Source: Rhizobium sp. ICMP 5592 (GTDB taxonomy: Bacteria > Pseudomonadota > Alphaproteobacteria > Rhizobiales > Rhizobiaceae). Taken from it: a DNA stretch of 64,000 nucleotides. A program made the translations under genes and the position numbers. Position 1 is the first letter of the stretch. The number at the start of each line of letters is the position of its first letter. Location: contig NZ_QSNT01000001.1 of the NCBI RefSeq assembly GCF_009498525.1, positions 1,201,083 through 1,265,082 of the forward strand. Direction: 5' to 3'. The notes below the pieces were generated by a model. That model ran no database searches. It saw only the letters and a list, made by a program, of their open reading frames with translations, and was not told where the DNA came from. Shown piece after piece: positions 27,257 to 35,617 of this stretch.

Positions 27257-28627
27257 ATGACAGGCAATCCCAAGATCACCTTTATCGGCGCTGGCTCCAC
27301 CGTCTTCATGAAAAACATCATCGGCGACGTTCTGCAGCGTCCGGCGCTTTCGGGCGCAAGATTTGCGCTGATGGATTTGAACCCACAGCGGCTGGAAGAA
27401 AGCGCCATCGTCGTGCGCAAGCTTGCCTCGACGCTTGGTGCATCGGCCACCGTTGAGACCTTTACCGATCAGCGCAAGGCGCTGGACGGCGCCCATTTCG
27501 TCGTCGTCGCTTTCCAGATCGGCGGCTATGAGCCCTGCACGGTGACCGATTTCGAAGTGCCGAAGAAGTACGGCCTGCGCCAGACGATCGCCGATACGCT
27601 CGGCGTCGGCGGCATCATGCGCGGGCTGCGCACCGTGCCGCATCTCTGGAAGATCTGCGAGGATATGCTAGCCGTCTGCCCCGAGGCGGTGATGCTGCAA
27701 TATGTCAACCCGATGGCGATCAACACCTGGGCGATCGCCGAGAAATACCCGACGATCAAGCAGGTCGGCCTTTGCCACTCGGTACAGGGCACGGCGATGG
27801 AACTGGCCCATGATCTCGACATTCCCTATGAGGAAATTCGCTATCGCTCGGCCGGTATCAATCACATGGCCTTCTACCTGAAGTTCGAGCATCGCCAGCC
27901 GGATGGGTCTTATCGCGATCTCTATCCCGATCTCGTGCGCGCCTATCGCGAGGGACGTGCGCCGAAGCCCGGCTGGAACCCGCGCTGCCCGAACAAGGTG
28001 CGCTACGAGATGCTGACGCGCCTTGGCTATTTCGTCACGGAAAGCTCGGAACATTTCGCCGAATACACGCCCTATTTCATCAAGGAAGGCCGCGAGGACC
28101 TGATCGAGAAATTTGGCATTCCGCTCGATGAATATCCGAAGCGCTGTATCGAGCAGATTGCGCGTTGGAAGAACCAGGCCGATGAGTATCGCAACGCGGA
28201 CAAGATCGAGGTCACGCAATCGAAGGAATACGCTTCCTCGATCATCAACTCGGTCTGGACCGGTGAGCCCTCGGTCATCTACGGCAATGTGCGCAACAAT
28301 GGCTGCATCACCTCACTGCCTTATAATTGCGCCGCCGAGGTTCCCTGCCTGGTTGATGCCTCCGGTATACAGCCAACTTTCATTGGCGATCTGCCGCCGC
28401 AACTGACCGCGCTCATCCGCACCAACATAAATGTGCAGGAATTGACGGTTCAGGCCTTGATGACTGAAAACCGTGAGCACATTTACCACGCGGCAATGAT
28501 GGACCCGCATACGGCCGCCGAGCTCGATCTCGACCAGATCTGGTCGCTCACCGACGATCTGCTGGCCGCGCACGGCGACTGGTTGCCGGAATGGGCGCGC
28601 GGCGCTCGCAAGGTTCAGGCCGCCTGA
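27257..28627 (+). CDS. GH4 alpha-galactosidase (MelA/AgaL type)
   Basis: The 456-residue family 4 glycosidase has the NAD-binding FIGAGSTVFM, N151-P152 in QYVNPMA, the metal ligands C173-H174 and H203 in GINHMAF. The triplet CHS followed by VQ is that of E. coli MelA alpha-galactosidase, so hydrolysis of melibiose and raffinose-type sugars is the best call. It acts in the cytoplasm with NAD and a divalent metal. AGGAG lies 7 bases before the ATG at 27257. It is the last gene of the agp operon and is followed by a strong terminator. It corresponds by position to S. meliloti agaL2. Confidence 0.88.
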   Translation: MTGNPKITFIGAGSTVFMKNIIGDVLQRPALSGARFALMDLNPQRLEESAIVVRKLASTLGASATVETFTDQRKALDGAHFVVVAFQIGGYEPCTVTDFEVPKKYGLRQTIADTLGVGGIMRGLRTVPHLWKICEDMLAVCPEAVMLQYVNPMAINTWAIAEKYPTIKQVGLCHSVQGTAMELAHDLDIPYEEIRYRSAGINHMAFYLKFEHRQPDGSYRDLYPDLVRAYREGRAPKPGWNPRCPNKVRYEMLTRLGYFVTESSEHFAEYTPYFIKEGREDLIEKFGIPLDEYPKRCIEQIARWKNQADEYRNADKIEVTQSKEYASSIINSVWTGEPSVIYGNVRNNGCITSLPYNCAAEVPCLVDASGIQPTFIGDLPPQLTALIRTNINVQELTVQALMTENREHIYHAAMMDPHTAAELDLDQIWSLTDDLLAAHGDWLPEWARGARKVQAA

Positions 28628-28659
28628 AACCACTCTCTCCCGGTTTTTGCGGCCGGAAG

Positions 28660-28684
28660 GGCCCCGCAGCATCGCTGCGGGGCC
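28660..28684 (+). terminator. Rho-independent terminator of the agp operon
   Basis: GGCCCCGCAGC (28660-28670) and GCTGCGGGGCC (28674-28684) form an 11-base perfect stem with a 3-base loop, followed by TTGCCTCTTT. It starts 32 bases after the GH4 stop. Confidence 0.85.
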
Positions 28685-28810
28685 TTGCCTCTTTAGCCTT
28701 CACGAAGAAGATGAAAATCCAAAACCCTCTATTTTCCAAACCGATATCGGATGGAAAAGCCGATCCGACTGCGCTAGAAACGACGGCAAATCTTGGGAGA
28801 GAGCAAAGAC

Positions 28811-29953
28811 ATGGCCAGTTCGGATATTTTCAGCACCGGAACCTTCGTCGGGCGCGTGTGGCGTCCGGATGTGAAGGGGCCGGCCCTTGTCGTCGTCCGT
28901 GACGGTACGCTTTACGACATCACGTCGAAAGAGGCGCCGACCATGCGTGATCTATTGGAAAAGGATGATCCGGTTGGTTTCGTCGGCGGGCAAGAGGGCG
29001 ATGCCGTCGCCAGGCTCGATGATCTGCTCGCTGCCAAGGCCGACCTGTCGGCCGTTCATCTTCTCGCACCCATCGATCTGCAGGCGATCAAGGCCTGCGG
29101 CGTCACCTTTGCCCGCTCGATGCTCGAACGCGTCATCGAGGAGCGCGCCGCCGGCAATCCGGATCTTGCGGAATCGATCCGCGGCAAGGTCACGGCGCTC
29201 ATCGGCGACAGCCTGCGCAATCTGAAGGCCGGTTCGCCGGAGGCCGCCAAAGTCAAGGCGGCGCTGATCGAAGAGGGTGTCTGGTCGCAATATCTCGAAG
29301 TTGGCATCGGCCCGGACGCCGAGGTTTTCTCTAAGTCGCAGGTCATGTCTTCGATGGGGCCAGGCGCCGATGTCGGCCTGCATCCGATCTCGAAGTGGAA
29401 CAATCCCGAGCCGGAAATCGTGCTCGCCGTCGACAGCAAAGGTCGCGTCAGAGGGGCTACTCTCGGCAACGACGTCAACCTGCGCGACGTGGAAGGGCGT
29501 TCGGCGCTGCTGCTCGGCAAGGCGAAGGACAACAACGCTTCCTGCTCGATCGGTCCCTTCATCCGCCTGTTCGACGAGACCTATACGCTTGATGATGTGC
29601 GCAACGCCGATCTCGACCTCAAGGTCGAAGGCGAGGACGGTTATGTCCTGCACGGCCGCTCGTCGATGAAGGAAATCAGCCGCGATCCCCTCGACCTCGT
29701 CTCCCAGACCATCGGCCGCCATCATCAATATCCCGATGGTTTCGTGCTGTTCATGGGGACGCTCTTTGCCCCTGTTGAAGATCGAGATACGCCGGGACAA
29801 GGTTTCACCCACAAGATCGGCGACATCGTCACCATTTCCAACGACAGGCTCGGAGCGCTTCGAAATCGCGTGCTGCTGTCGACGGAATGCGCGCCCTGGA
29901 CCTTCGGGGTATCGCATCTCATGCGCAGTCTGGCTGGGCGTGGGCTGATTTGA
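28811..29953 (+). CDS. Fumarylacetoacetate hydrolase (FAH) family protein
   Basis: This 380-residue cytoplasmic enzyme has a specific N-terminal part (about 1-140) and a C-terminal FAH fold. Metal-ligand candidates are in NPEPEIVLA and GNDVNLRDVEG. FAH-family proteins of this length in rhizobia are often linked to sugar-acid breakdown (2-keto-3-deoxy-acid dehydratases or diketo-acid hydrolases). That would fit the sugar genes on both sides, but the reaction cannot be fixed from sequence. TTGGGAGAGAG precedes the ATG at 28811; a TTG at 28793 is the weaker alternative. A terminator separates it from the agp operon, so it is probably transcribed on its own. Confidence 0.8.
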   Translation: MASSDIFSTGTFVGRVWRPDVKGPALVVVRDGTLYDITSKEAPTMRDLLEKDDPVGFVGGQEGDAVARLDDLLAAKADLSAVHLLAPIDLQAIKACGVTFARSMLERVIEERAAGNPDLAESIRGKVTALIGDSLRNLKAGSPEAAKVKAALIEEGVWSQYLEVGIGPDAEVFSKSQVMSSMGPGADVGLHPISKWNNPEPEIVLAVDSKGRVRGATLGNDVNLRDVEGRSALLLGKAKDNNASCSIGPFIRLFDETYTLDDVRNADLDLKVEGEDGYVLHGRSSMKEISRDPLDLVSQTIGRHHQYPDGFVLFMGTLFAPVEDRDTPGQGFTHKIGDIVTISNDRLGALRNRVLLSTECAPWTFGVSHLMRSLAGRGLI

Positions 29954-30053
29954 TGGGGACGTGAAGAGGGGCGCTTGGCGGGGCGAGCTTTTCGCCCTTT
30001 GGCCGTCCTGTTCAATCGAATGCGTCATGGTTGGTAAAGGCGATCATGACGCC

Positions 30054-30308
30054 TCATTGCATCACGGATACTCCGGCTTCCGCCGCCGCCTTGATCAACG
30101 CCTCGCGCGCAGTATCCGGGCGGACGACGCCCATCATCGCGTCGAGGCACACTTTTATCGCGGTCAGATACTCTTCGCCGTCGTCAAACGGCCAATGTTC
30201 CAGCAGCGTCTCGGTGGCGGCTTGTACCGAATTGATACGCCGATATTCCCCGGTGCCCTCCATCACCAATGTCACGGCAGGGAAGAGCCGCAAAGTGTCC
30301 CGTTTCAA
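30054..30308 (-). CDS. DUF982 family small protein
   Basis: The 84-residue protein has the DUF982 pattern: SVQAATETLLEHWP, then an acidic turn, YLTAIKVCLDAMMG and a C-terminal AREALIKAAAEAGV helix. DUF982 proteins are small, rhizobia-enriched and of unknown function. The start is TTG at 30308 with GGAGGT 8 bases upstream. An ATG nearer to the GGAGGT is in another frame. It stands alone, convergent with the FAH gene. Confidence 0.75.
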   Translation of the reverse strand: MKRDTLRLFPAVTLVMEGTGEYRRINSVQAATETLLEHWPFDDGEEYLTAIKVCLDAMMGVVRPDTAREALIKAAAEAGVSVMQ

Positions 30309-30483
30309 AACGCATTACCTCCAAAGCAAGAATACTTTGATAACCATTGCAAAATGCGTTCCGGATAGAGCGTCGAGATCATCAAGTTGCACAAGAGGTT
30401 ATTGTGAGAGGATACTCGACCATCTCTCGACATATCTAACCTATTAGCGCAATATTCAATTTTCCTAAAAAAACTGAGGTGCC

Positions 30484-30696
30484 GTGATTTTTCACTTTAA
30501 TATGTATCCGCGAGCAGCGTTCGCATTAGCCGGGACGATTGCCGGTGCAATCATCGGATTGATGTGTATCGGAAATTTCGGAGTTGCTCGTGCCGGCAGC
30601 GCGTTTGCAGTGCATGGCTGGGCGATTGGCGCGATCATAGGAGGCTACATAGGTTTCCGCATTGGGGACTGGCGGCTCAGGACGAAGGATAAGTAA
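30484..30696 (+). CDS. Small glycine-rich two-helix membrane protein
   Basis: A 70-residue protein with two hydrophobic, glycine-rich helices (about 12-32 and 43-60; GTIAGAIIGLM and WAIGAIIGGYIGF) and a basic tail. No family is recognised. The GTG at 30484 has GAGGT close upstream; an in-frame ATG at 30502 would drop six residues. The preceding 175 bases are AT-rich and could hold a promoter. Function unknown. Confidence 0.5.
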   Translation: MIFHFNMYPRAAFALAGTIAGAIIGLMCIGNFGVARAGSAFAVHGWAIGAIIGGYIGFRIGDWRLRTKDK

Positions 30697-30727
30697 CCTG
30701 CACTTGGGTATTGCTTAGGCGACGAAG

Positions 30728-30946
30728 ATGACGAAAAAGAAAAAGCTGCGTAAAAATGCCCCTAGCACTCGCAGAAAGAAACTGACTCAAGAGCAGTGGG
30801 ACGCTTTAGTGAAGAATGGTCCCAGACCTCCCAAACCACAGTCATCGTCCGGCGCACTTTCTTCCATCGATATGCGCCAGTTCAAGCTGGCTCCAAAAGC
30901 CTATGAGGGTGGGGCACCGGGCCTTCGCAGCCAGCATAAACGATGA
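30728..30946 (+). CDS. Small lysine/proline-rich protein, unknown function
   Basis: A 72-residue strongly basic protein (MTKKKKLRKN start) with a central TQEQWDALVKNGPRPPKP segment and a polar C-terminus ending in a run of basic residues. No known domain. Its start is 31 bases after the preceding small gene, so the two may be co-transcribed. The ribosome binding site is weak (AGGCGAC). Confidence 0.5.
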   Translation: MTKKKKLRKNAPSTRRKKLTQEQWDALVKNGPRPPKPQSSSGALSSIDMRQFKLAPKAYEGGAPGLRSQHKR

Positions 30947-30995
30947 TCGGATCGGCCAATAACCTTAAAAGTCGAGCGCAGGCAGTTACAAGATC

Positions 30996-31481
30996 TCAAT
31001 GCGTCGACAAGGAGTGCGGCTGCTGCTGGCGGCTGCGGGCGGCGGTGAGTTCGGAGGTGGTATGATTGAGGCGGTCGGCGAGGACGCGCATGATTTCGAC
31101 GGCCATTTCAGGGAAGTCGCTGAGCAGCTTCAGGAAATGTTCCTTGCTGATCTTCAGCGCTTCCAGCCGCGACGTCGCCTTGACGGTGGCGGTGCGGGAG
31201 ACATCACAGAGAATGGCGATCTCGCCAACGATGGAATTGATATCGACCTCGGCGACCTTGATCTCGCCGGCGGGGCTATCGACAAGAATATCAGCAGTTC
31301 CTGAAAGAACAACATAGGCCGCGTCGCCCTGGTCGCCCTGATGAAACAGCGCCTGGCCGGCATTATAGCTGACGCGGTCCGAGGTGAATGCCAATAACTT
31401 CAATTTCGCGGGTGCGATGCGCGCAAAAATCGGCACCCGTTTCAGCATTTCAACTTCGTCCTTCAGAAGCATGAGCTTCAA
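30996..31481 (-). CDS. Stand-alone cyclic nucleotide-binding domain protein
   Basis: The 161-residue protein is almost entirely a CRP-type cNMP-binding domain (about 10-135) with no helix-turn-helix. The phosphate-binding cassette is complete: G86-E87 and R96-T97 in VGEIAILCDVSRTATV. The C-terminal DRLNHTTSELTAARS helix may make dimers or contacts. It can therefore sense cAMP or cGMP but not bind DNA itself. It lies 42 bases downstream of the pseudo-ABC exporter gene on the same strand, which suggests it regulates that membrane protein or the glycosyltransferases further upstream. Confidence 0.85.
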   Translation of the reverse strand: MKLMLLKDEVEMLKRVPIFARIAPAKLKLLAFTSDRVSYNAGQALFHQGDQGDAAYVVLSGTADILVDSPAGEIKVAEVDINSIVGEIAILCDVSRTATVKATSRLEALKISKEHFLKLLSDFPEMAVEIMRVLADRLNHTTSELTAARSRQQQPHSLSTH

Positions 31482-31523
31482 ATCCCCGGTTTCAGGCCCC
31501 AGATATCCCCGCGCAATAGGATA

Positions 31524-34238
31524 TTACGATAACAGTTCTTTGAACATCCCGTTTTTTTCTAAAAGATCGGTCGTCGTGCCGCTTTCAACCAGACTACCAT
31601 GGTTGAAGACCAGAACACGATCGAACAGCTCGGCAAAATTCGGGTTGGACAGCACCCAGACGAGTGCAGGCTTATCCGCGCTCCCTTCGAGTTCAGTCAG
31701 AATGGAGCGGAGGATCTGATCCTGGATACGATGGTCGAGCGCCGGCAGTGGGCGGTTGCAGATGATGTAGTCGGCCCGCTTCAGCAGGGCACGGCCGAGA
31801 TTGAGCTTTTGCCGCTGCACGTTGGTCAATCGCTTGCCGCCGGACCCGACATCGAAATCCAGCCCGATCGACAGCACGCTGTCCTGCATGCCAAGCCGCT
31901 CGAACACGTCGTACATGATGGAGTGGATGCGCTCCGGTGCGTTCGCTTGCTGGTGCGCGATCCTGCCGAACAGCACATTGTCCATCAATGTTGCCGAGGC
32001 GGTGAAACGCTCGGGATCGTAACGTTCGATCACCTCTGCGAGATCGGCCGGGATATGCTCGTAGAACTTCGCGCGCGTCGTGACGATCTTCTCCATCAGC
32101 GTCTGGGTCAGGAGACCGAAGCGGTGGCGAGGTTCGATATAGGAGAAGCTGAGGCGGATGATAGCTGAGCGTTCGTCGGATGACGCGGCCGAGAAGCCCT
32201 TGCCGTTCAGCTTCTGCAGCAGCGCCTCATAGGTCGGAATATCTTCCGGCGTCATGAAGGTAAGCTGCTGGAAGAAGGGGTGGTCCGGCGGCAGGTCGGT
32301 GAAGAGCTCGACGGCGTTTTCGGCGATTTCCAGGCCCATGTCGTAGAGGTCGGTATTGAGGCCGGTCTCCGTGAACAGTTGTTGGAAATAGGGATGCGCG
32401 GCGAGCTTCCGGTTGGTCATCTGCGGCCGCTTCAGCGTGCCGAACAGCAGGTTTTCGCCGACCGTCGCCTGCGGATTGTAGGCATCGAATTCGAAGGGTA
32501 CGACGAGCTCTTCGAGATTTTCCTCCTTCAGCCTGAGCCGAAGCGCCTGGCGCAGCTCGACGATGCGCGAGGTGAGATCCTCATGCGCCTGGGTATCGAC
32601 GTTTGAGCGCAGCGCCATATCGAGGATGTCCTGGGACATGGCCACGATATCGAGAACGGGACGAATGACGGCATAGATATCGTTCGGACCGGTCGCGCCG
32701 GCGGCGGTATAATCGACCCAGTCGCTGTTAAGGTCCAGTTCTGGATTACCGGCGCGACGCGCTTCGATCATCTGCCATTTGAGCTTGTTCGCCGCCTTCT
32801 CGTCGTAGGCGGCTGTGGTCAGCGGTGCATGCTTCAGGCCATAGAGAAGATTGCTGCGCAGCGTGCCGTGGAAGAAGAACGTATCCGACGAAGCATAGGC
32901 AATGCGCCGCCCCGTCAGCGATTCCGGCAATTCCAGCAGGTCGCGTCCATCAATGGTGGTGCGGCCCGTGTCCGGCCGGACCAGCCGGCCTAGCGCCTCG
33001 GCAAGATATTCGCCACCGGCGCCGCTTTCGCCGACGATCGCCACCGTCTCGCCAGGATTGATCTCGACGGAAACGTGATCCAGCACGCGGGCGCCGCTAT
33101 CATCGACCACGGTGATGTTGGTGGCGACCAGAGGATGAGTGATGCGGCCGGCGGGGGCGGGCGAGATAAGCTGGATTTTCGGATCGATCAGTCCGTCGAC
33201 GCTGAACTGCTCGACCACCTGATTGTATTTGACCTGAACGTCCTGGCGCGACTGATCCCAGTCGATGAGTTCCTTCAGCGGACCTGGCAGGTCCTTGTAG
33301 GCGTTGATGACGGCGACGAGCTGACCGATATCGAGCCGGCCCTGCAGCGCCAGAAAACCGCCGATCGAATAAAACAGGAAAGGTGTGACCTGGGCGAGGA
33401 AGTTGTTGATGAACTTCACCAGGAACTTCCATTGATAGAGATCGTAGCGGATCGAGAAGATCAGCCCGAGACGTGCTGCGATGTCGGCGCGCTCCAGGTT
33501 GGAGGTGTCGTTGGCATGGATCGTGCCGATACCCTCGACGATCTCGCCGACGCGGCCGGACAATTCGCGTGCTGTCAATTGCCGCTGGCGCCCGAGTTCA
33601 AGCAGCCGCTTGCGCATGCGCGGAATGACGATTGCCTGCACCGCAACGATGGCGGCGGCGATCATGCCCAGCCAGAAGTTCTGCATGATGATGAAGACGA
33701 GGGCGGTGACCGCCTGGCCGCCAAGCAGGGCCGGCTGCACGAAAGCGTCGCCGGTGAAGCCGCCCATCGGCTCCACCTCGTCCTTGATCATGGTGGCGAT
33801 TTCGGCCGGCTTCACCCGCTTGAAATGGGCCGGCGGAAAACGCAGCACGCGGTCGATGAGCTCGAACCGGATGCGGCGCAGCATGCGTTCACCAAGCCGG
33901 CCCTTATAGGTGTTGATGTAGAGCTTGAAGAGGCCGTTGAGAACGACGAGTGCCAGGAACACCAGGCTCAGTGCGATCAGCATCCAGAAGCGGGTGAGAT
34001 GCAGGCCCTCGAACACCTCGACATGCCCGATCAGGGGCAGGTCGAAGGCGATATGCATGAAGGTCTGGGTGTCGCCGGGATGTTCGAAACCCTTGCCCTG
34101 AATGGGTCCGTTGACGATCTGCTTCGGCAGGTCGAAAGACAGAAAGTAAGGGATCATCGAAGCGGCGACGATCGTCAGTATCCAAATCTGCTCCAGCCGG
34201 GTATTCGACCAGATGTAACGCGCTAGACTTTTTTCCAT
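31524..34238 (-). CDS. ABC exporter-like protein with degenerate, inserted nucleotide-binding domain
   Basis: The 904-residue protein has an exporter-type membrane domain (about 15-320; helices near 17-35, 83-105, 170-205 and 280-312). Its nucleotide-binding domain starts near 370 but is abnormal. The Walker A position reads GESGAGGE (403-410), without the invariant Lys and Ser/Thr. The signature reads GSGGKRLTNVQRQ (798-810). Walker B reads YIICNRP (824-830), without the Asp-Glu pair, and the H-loop His is absent (VLSNPN, 863-868). An insertion of roughly 280 residues (about 470-750) separates the halves. The post-Q-loop motif recurs three times, at 459-467, 592-600 and 750-758. ATP hydrolysis by this protein is unlikely. 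The frame is intact, so it is not a pseudogene. It sits between glycosyltransferases and a cNMP-binding protein. Confidence 0.85.
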   Translation of the reverse strand: MEKSLARYIWSNTRLEQIWILTIVAASMIPYFLSFDLPKQIVNGPIQGKGFEHPGDTQTFMHIAFDLPLIGHVEVFEGLHLTRFWMLIALSLVFLALVVLNGLFKLYINTYKGRLGERMLRRIRFELIDRVLRFPPAHFKRVKPAEIATMIKDEVEPMGGFTGDAFVQPALLGGQAVTALVFIIMQNFWLGMIAAAIVAVQAIVIPRMRKRLLELGRQRQLTARELSGRVGEIVEGIGTIHANDTSNLERADIAARLGLIFSIRYDLYQWKFLVKFINNFLAQVTPFLFYSIGGFLALQGRLDIGQLVAVINAYKDLPGPLKELIDWDQSRQDVQVKYNQVVEQFSVDGLIDPKIQLISPAPAGRITHPLVATNITVVDDSGARVLDHVSVEINPGETVAIVGESGAGGEYLAEALGRLVRPDTGRTTIDGRDLLELPESLTGRRIAYASSDTFFFHGTLRSNLLYGLKHAPLTTAAYDEKAANKLKWQMIEARRAGNPELDLNSDWVDYTAAGATGPNDIYAVIRPVLDIVAMSQDILDMALRSNVDTQAHEDLTSRIVELRQALRLRLKEENLEELVVPFEFDAYNPQATVGENLLFGTLKRPQMTNRKLAAHPYFQQLFTETGLNTDLYDMGLEIAENAVELFTDLPPDHPFFQQLTFMTPEDIPTYEALLQKLNGKGFSAASSDERSAIIRLSFSYIEPRHRFGLLTQTLMEKIVTTRAKFYEHIPADLAEVIERYDPERFTASATLMDNVLFGRIAHQQANAPERIHSIMYDVFERLGMQDSVLSIGLDFDVGSGGKRLTNVQRQKLNLGRALLKRADYIICNRPLPALDHRIQDQILRSILTELEGSADKPALVWVLSNPNFAELFDRVLVFNHGSLVESGTTTDLLEKNGMFKELLS

Positions 34239-34459
34239 CGCTTATTGCATGCTTCCAATTTCAACAGTCTTCGCCGTCAGTGCCGGCGCCGATGTTGCAG
34301 AGGTGCGGGAGGAGTTCATTTTGGATGCGCGGCCCCATATCGAAAACGGGACGCCCCGGTCTCTCGCCCAGGTTCCTCCCGATTCATTGATTTCCCATTT
34401 TATATCACAAGATTGCGGAAAACGAGGGGGGCAAAACGACGAGGAGAAGTGACAGACCG

Positions 34460-35617
34460 TCACCCCGATATTGACTGTAAATCACGCATGATCGCTGCCG
34501 TCCGCTCGGCTCCGGTGAGGTCGATATCAAGGGTCGAAGGCTTCGGTTGCGAGAGCGCCTTATCGATGGCCCCGACGAGCTGATCCGTCGTCAGCCCCGC
34601 TTCCGGCAGGGCCAGCGCCAGCCCAAGCTTCTCCAGTCGCTCGGCGCGCACGGACTGCTCGGTTTCGCCGCCTGCGGTGAACGGAACCAGGATGGAGCGG
34701 CAACCGGTGACGAGGAGATCGCCGACTGTGTTGTAGCCCGCCTGCGAGATCGACAGCTCCGCGCCCCTGAGCAAAGACGGGAAATCCTTGCGGAAACGAA
34801 CGACGTCGACATTGCCGGGCGCATCCGCGATCAAAGCGGCGAAGTCCTGTTCCGGCAGGTTCGGTCCGGTTACCAGCAGCCAGCGGCGGTTGAGCGCGAT
34901 CCGGCTTGCTGCTTCCAGGCAAGTGCGGATCAGGTCGCGCCCGACCGCGCCGCCGCCGGCGGAAACCACGATGTCGAAGACCTCTGTCGGCTCCGCCGGC
35001 AAAGGCGGTGCCACGATGCCGGTATAGGTGATCTTGTCGGAAATGGCGGCAGTCAGTGGAAAGGTCTCCTCCAGCCGGACGAAGCTCGGATCGCCGTGTA
35101 CGAGCACGCCGTCGAAATGATCCCGCAGCAGGCCCACGGTTTCCTCGTCACGCCCCGGTTTTTTCTGCTGTTGCAGGATATCGCGCACCGATGTGTAAAG
35201 CCTCGGCTTCGGATTGGTCGATGCAATGGCCTCAAGCAGTGGCAACAGCTCGAAGCGCATCTGACGGCGGCCGAAGGGAAAGGCCTCGATGACGACGACG
35301 TCGGGCGCGGCGGCGCGGAAAGCCTCCAGCAAGAGGTTGCTGCGCGCGGAGAGAAATTCTTCGCTTACGACGTTGCCCGATTGATCGGCAAGGCCGGAAA
35401 AGCCGGCGCTGCTTGCGACAACAGGCGGCAGAACGACCGACGTGACATCCAGGCCGGGAAAGCCGCTCACCGGCACGCCGCCGGTGACGACGGTTACCTG
35501 ACAGCCATCCTTTGCCATCGCGCTGGCGATGCGGCTGGCGCGAGCAAGATGACCGATGCCGAGCAAGTGCTGAACATAAAAGAATACGCGTGGAGACAAC
35601 GTATGGGGGGCTGTCAT
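34460..35617 (-). CDS. MurG-like (GT-B fold) glycosyltransferase
   Basis: The 385-residue protein starts FFYVQHLLGIGHLARASRIA, the glycine-rich N-terminal loop of GT28/MurG-like enzymes. Its C-terminal half has VVSAGGGAVGRDL and ISQAGYNTVGDLL, the usual nucleotide-sugar site. No membrane helix is seen. It is a paralogue in architecture of the gene at 36891-38105, suggesting two successive sugar transfers. The ATG at 35617 overlaps the stop of the upstream gene in ATGA, so translation is coupled; an earlier start at 35632 is possible. A 221-base gap without a gene separates it from the pseudo-ABC gene downstream. Confidence 0.8.
   Translation of the reverse strand: MTAPHTLSPRVFFYVQHLLGIGHLARASRIASAMAKDGCQVTVVTGGVPVSGFPGLDVTSVVLPPVVASSAGFSGLADQSGNVVSEEFLSARSNLLLEAFRAAAPDVVVIEAFPFGRRQMRFELLPLLEAIASTNPKPRLYTSVRDILQQQKKPGRDEETVGLLRDHFDGVLVHGDPSFVRLEETFPLTAAISDKITYTGIVAPPLPAEPTEVFDIVVSAGGGAVGRDLIRTCLEAASRIALNRRWLLVTGPNLPEQDFAALIADAPGNVDVVRFRKDFPSLLRGAELSISQAGYNTVGDLLVTGCRSILVPFTAGGETEQSVRAERLEKLGLALALPEAGLTTDQLVGAIDKALSQPKPSTLDIDLTGAERTAAIMRDLQSISG

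Noticed and set aside
33075..34226. 383-codon rightward frame opposite the pseudo-ABC gene
   Set aside because: Checked as an alternative because the ABC gene is degenerate. The leftward frame is intact, has a membrane domain and ABC landmarks, so the rightward one is a shadow.
31524..34238. Pseudogene interpretation of the degenerate ABC gene
   Set aside because: No stop or frameshift in 904 codons, normal codon bias, and losses confined to catalytic motifs; this fits a kept non-hydrolytic role better than decay.
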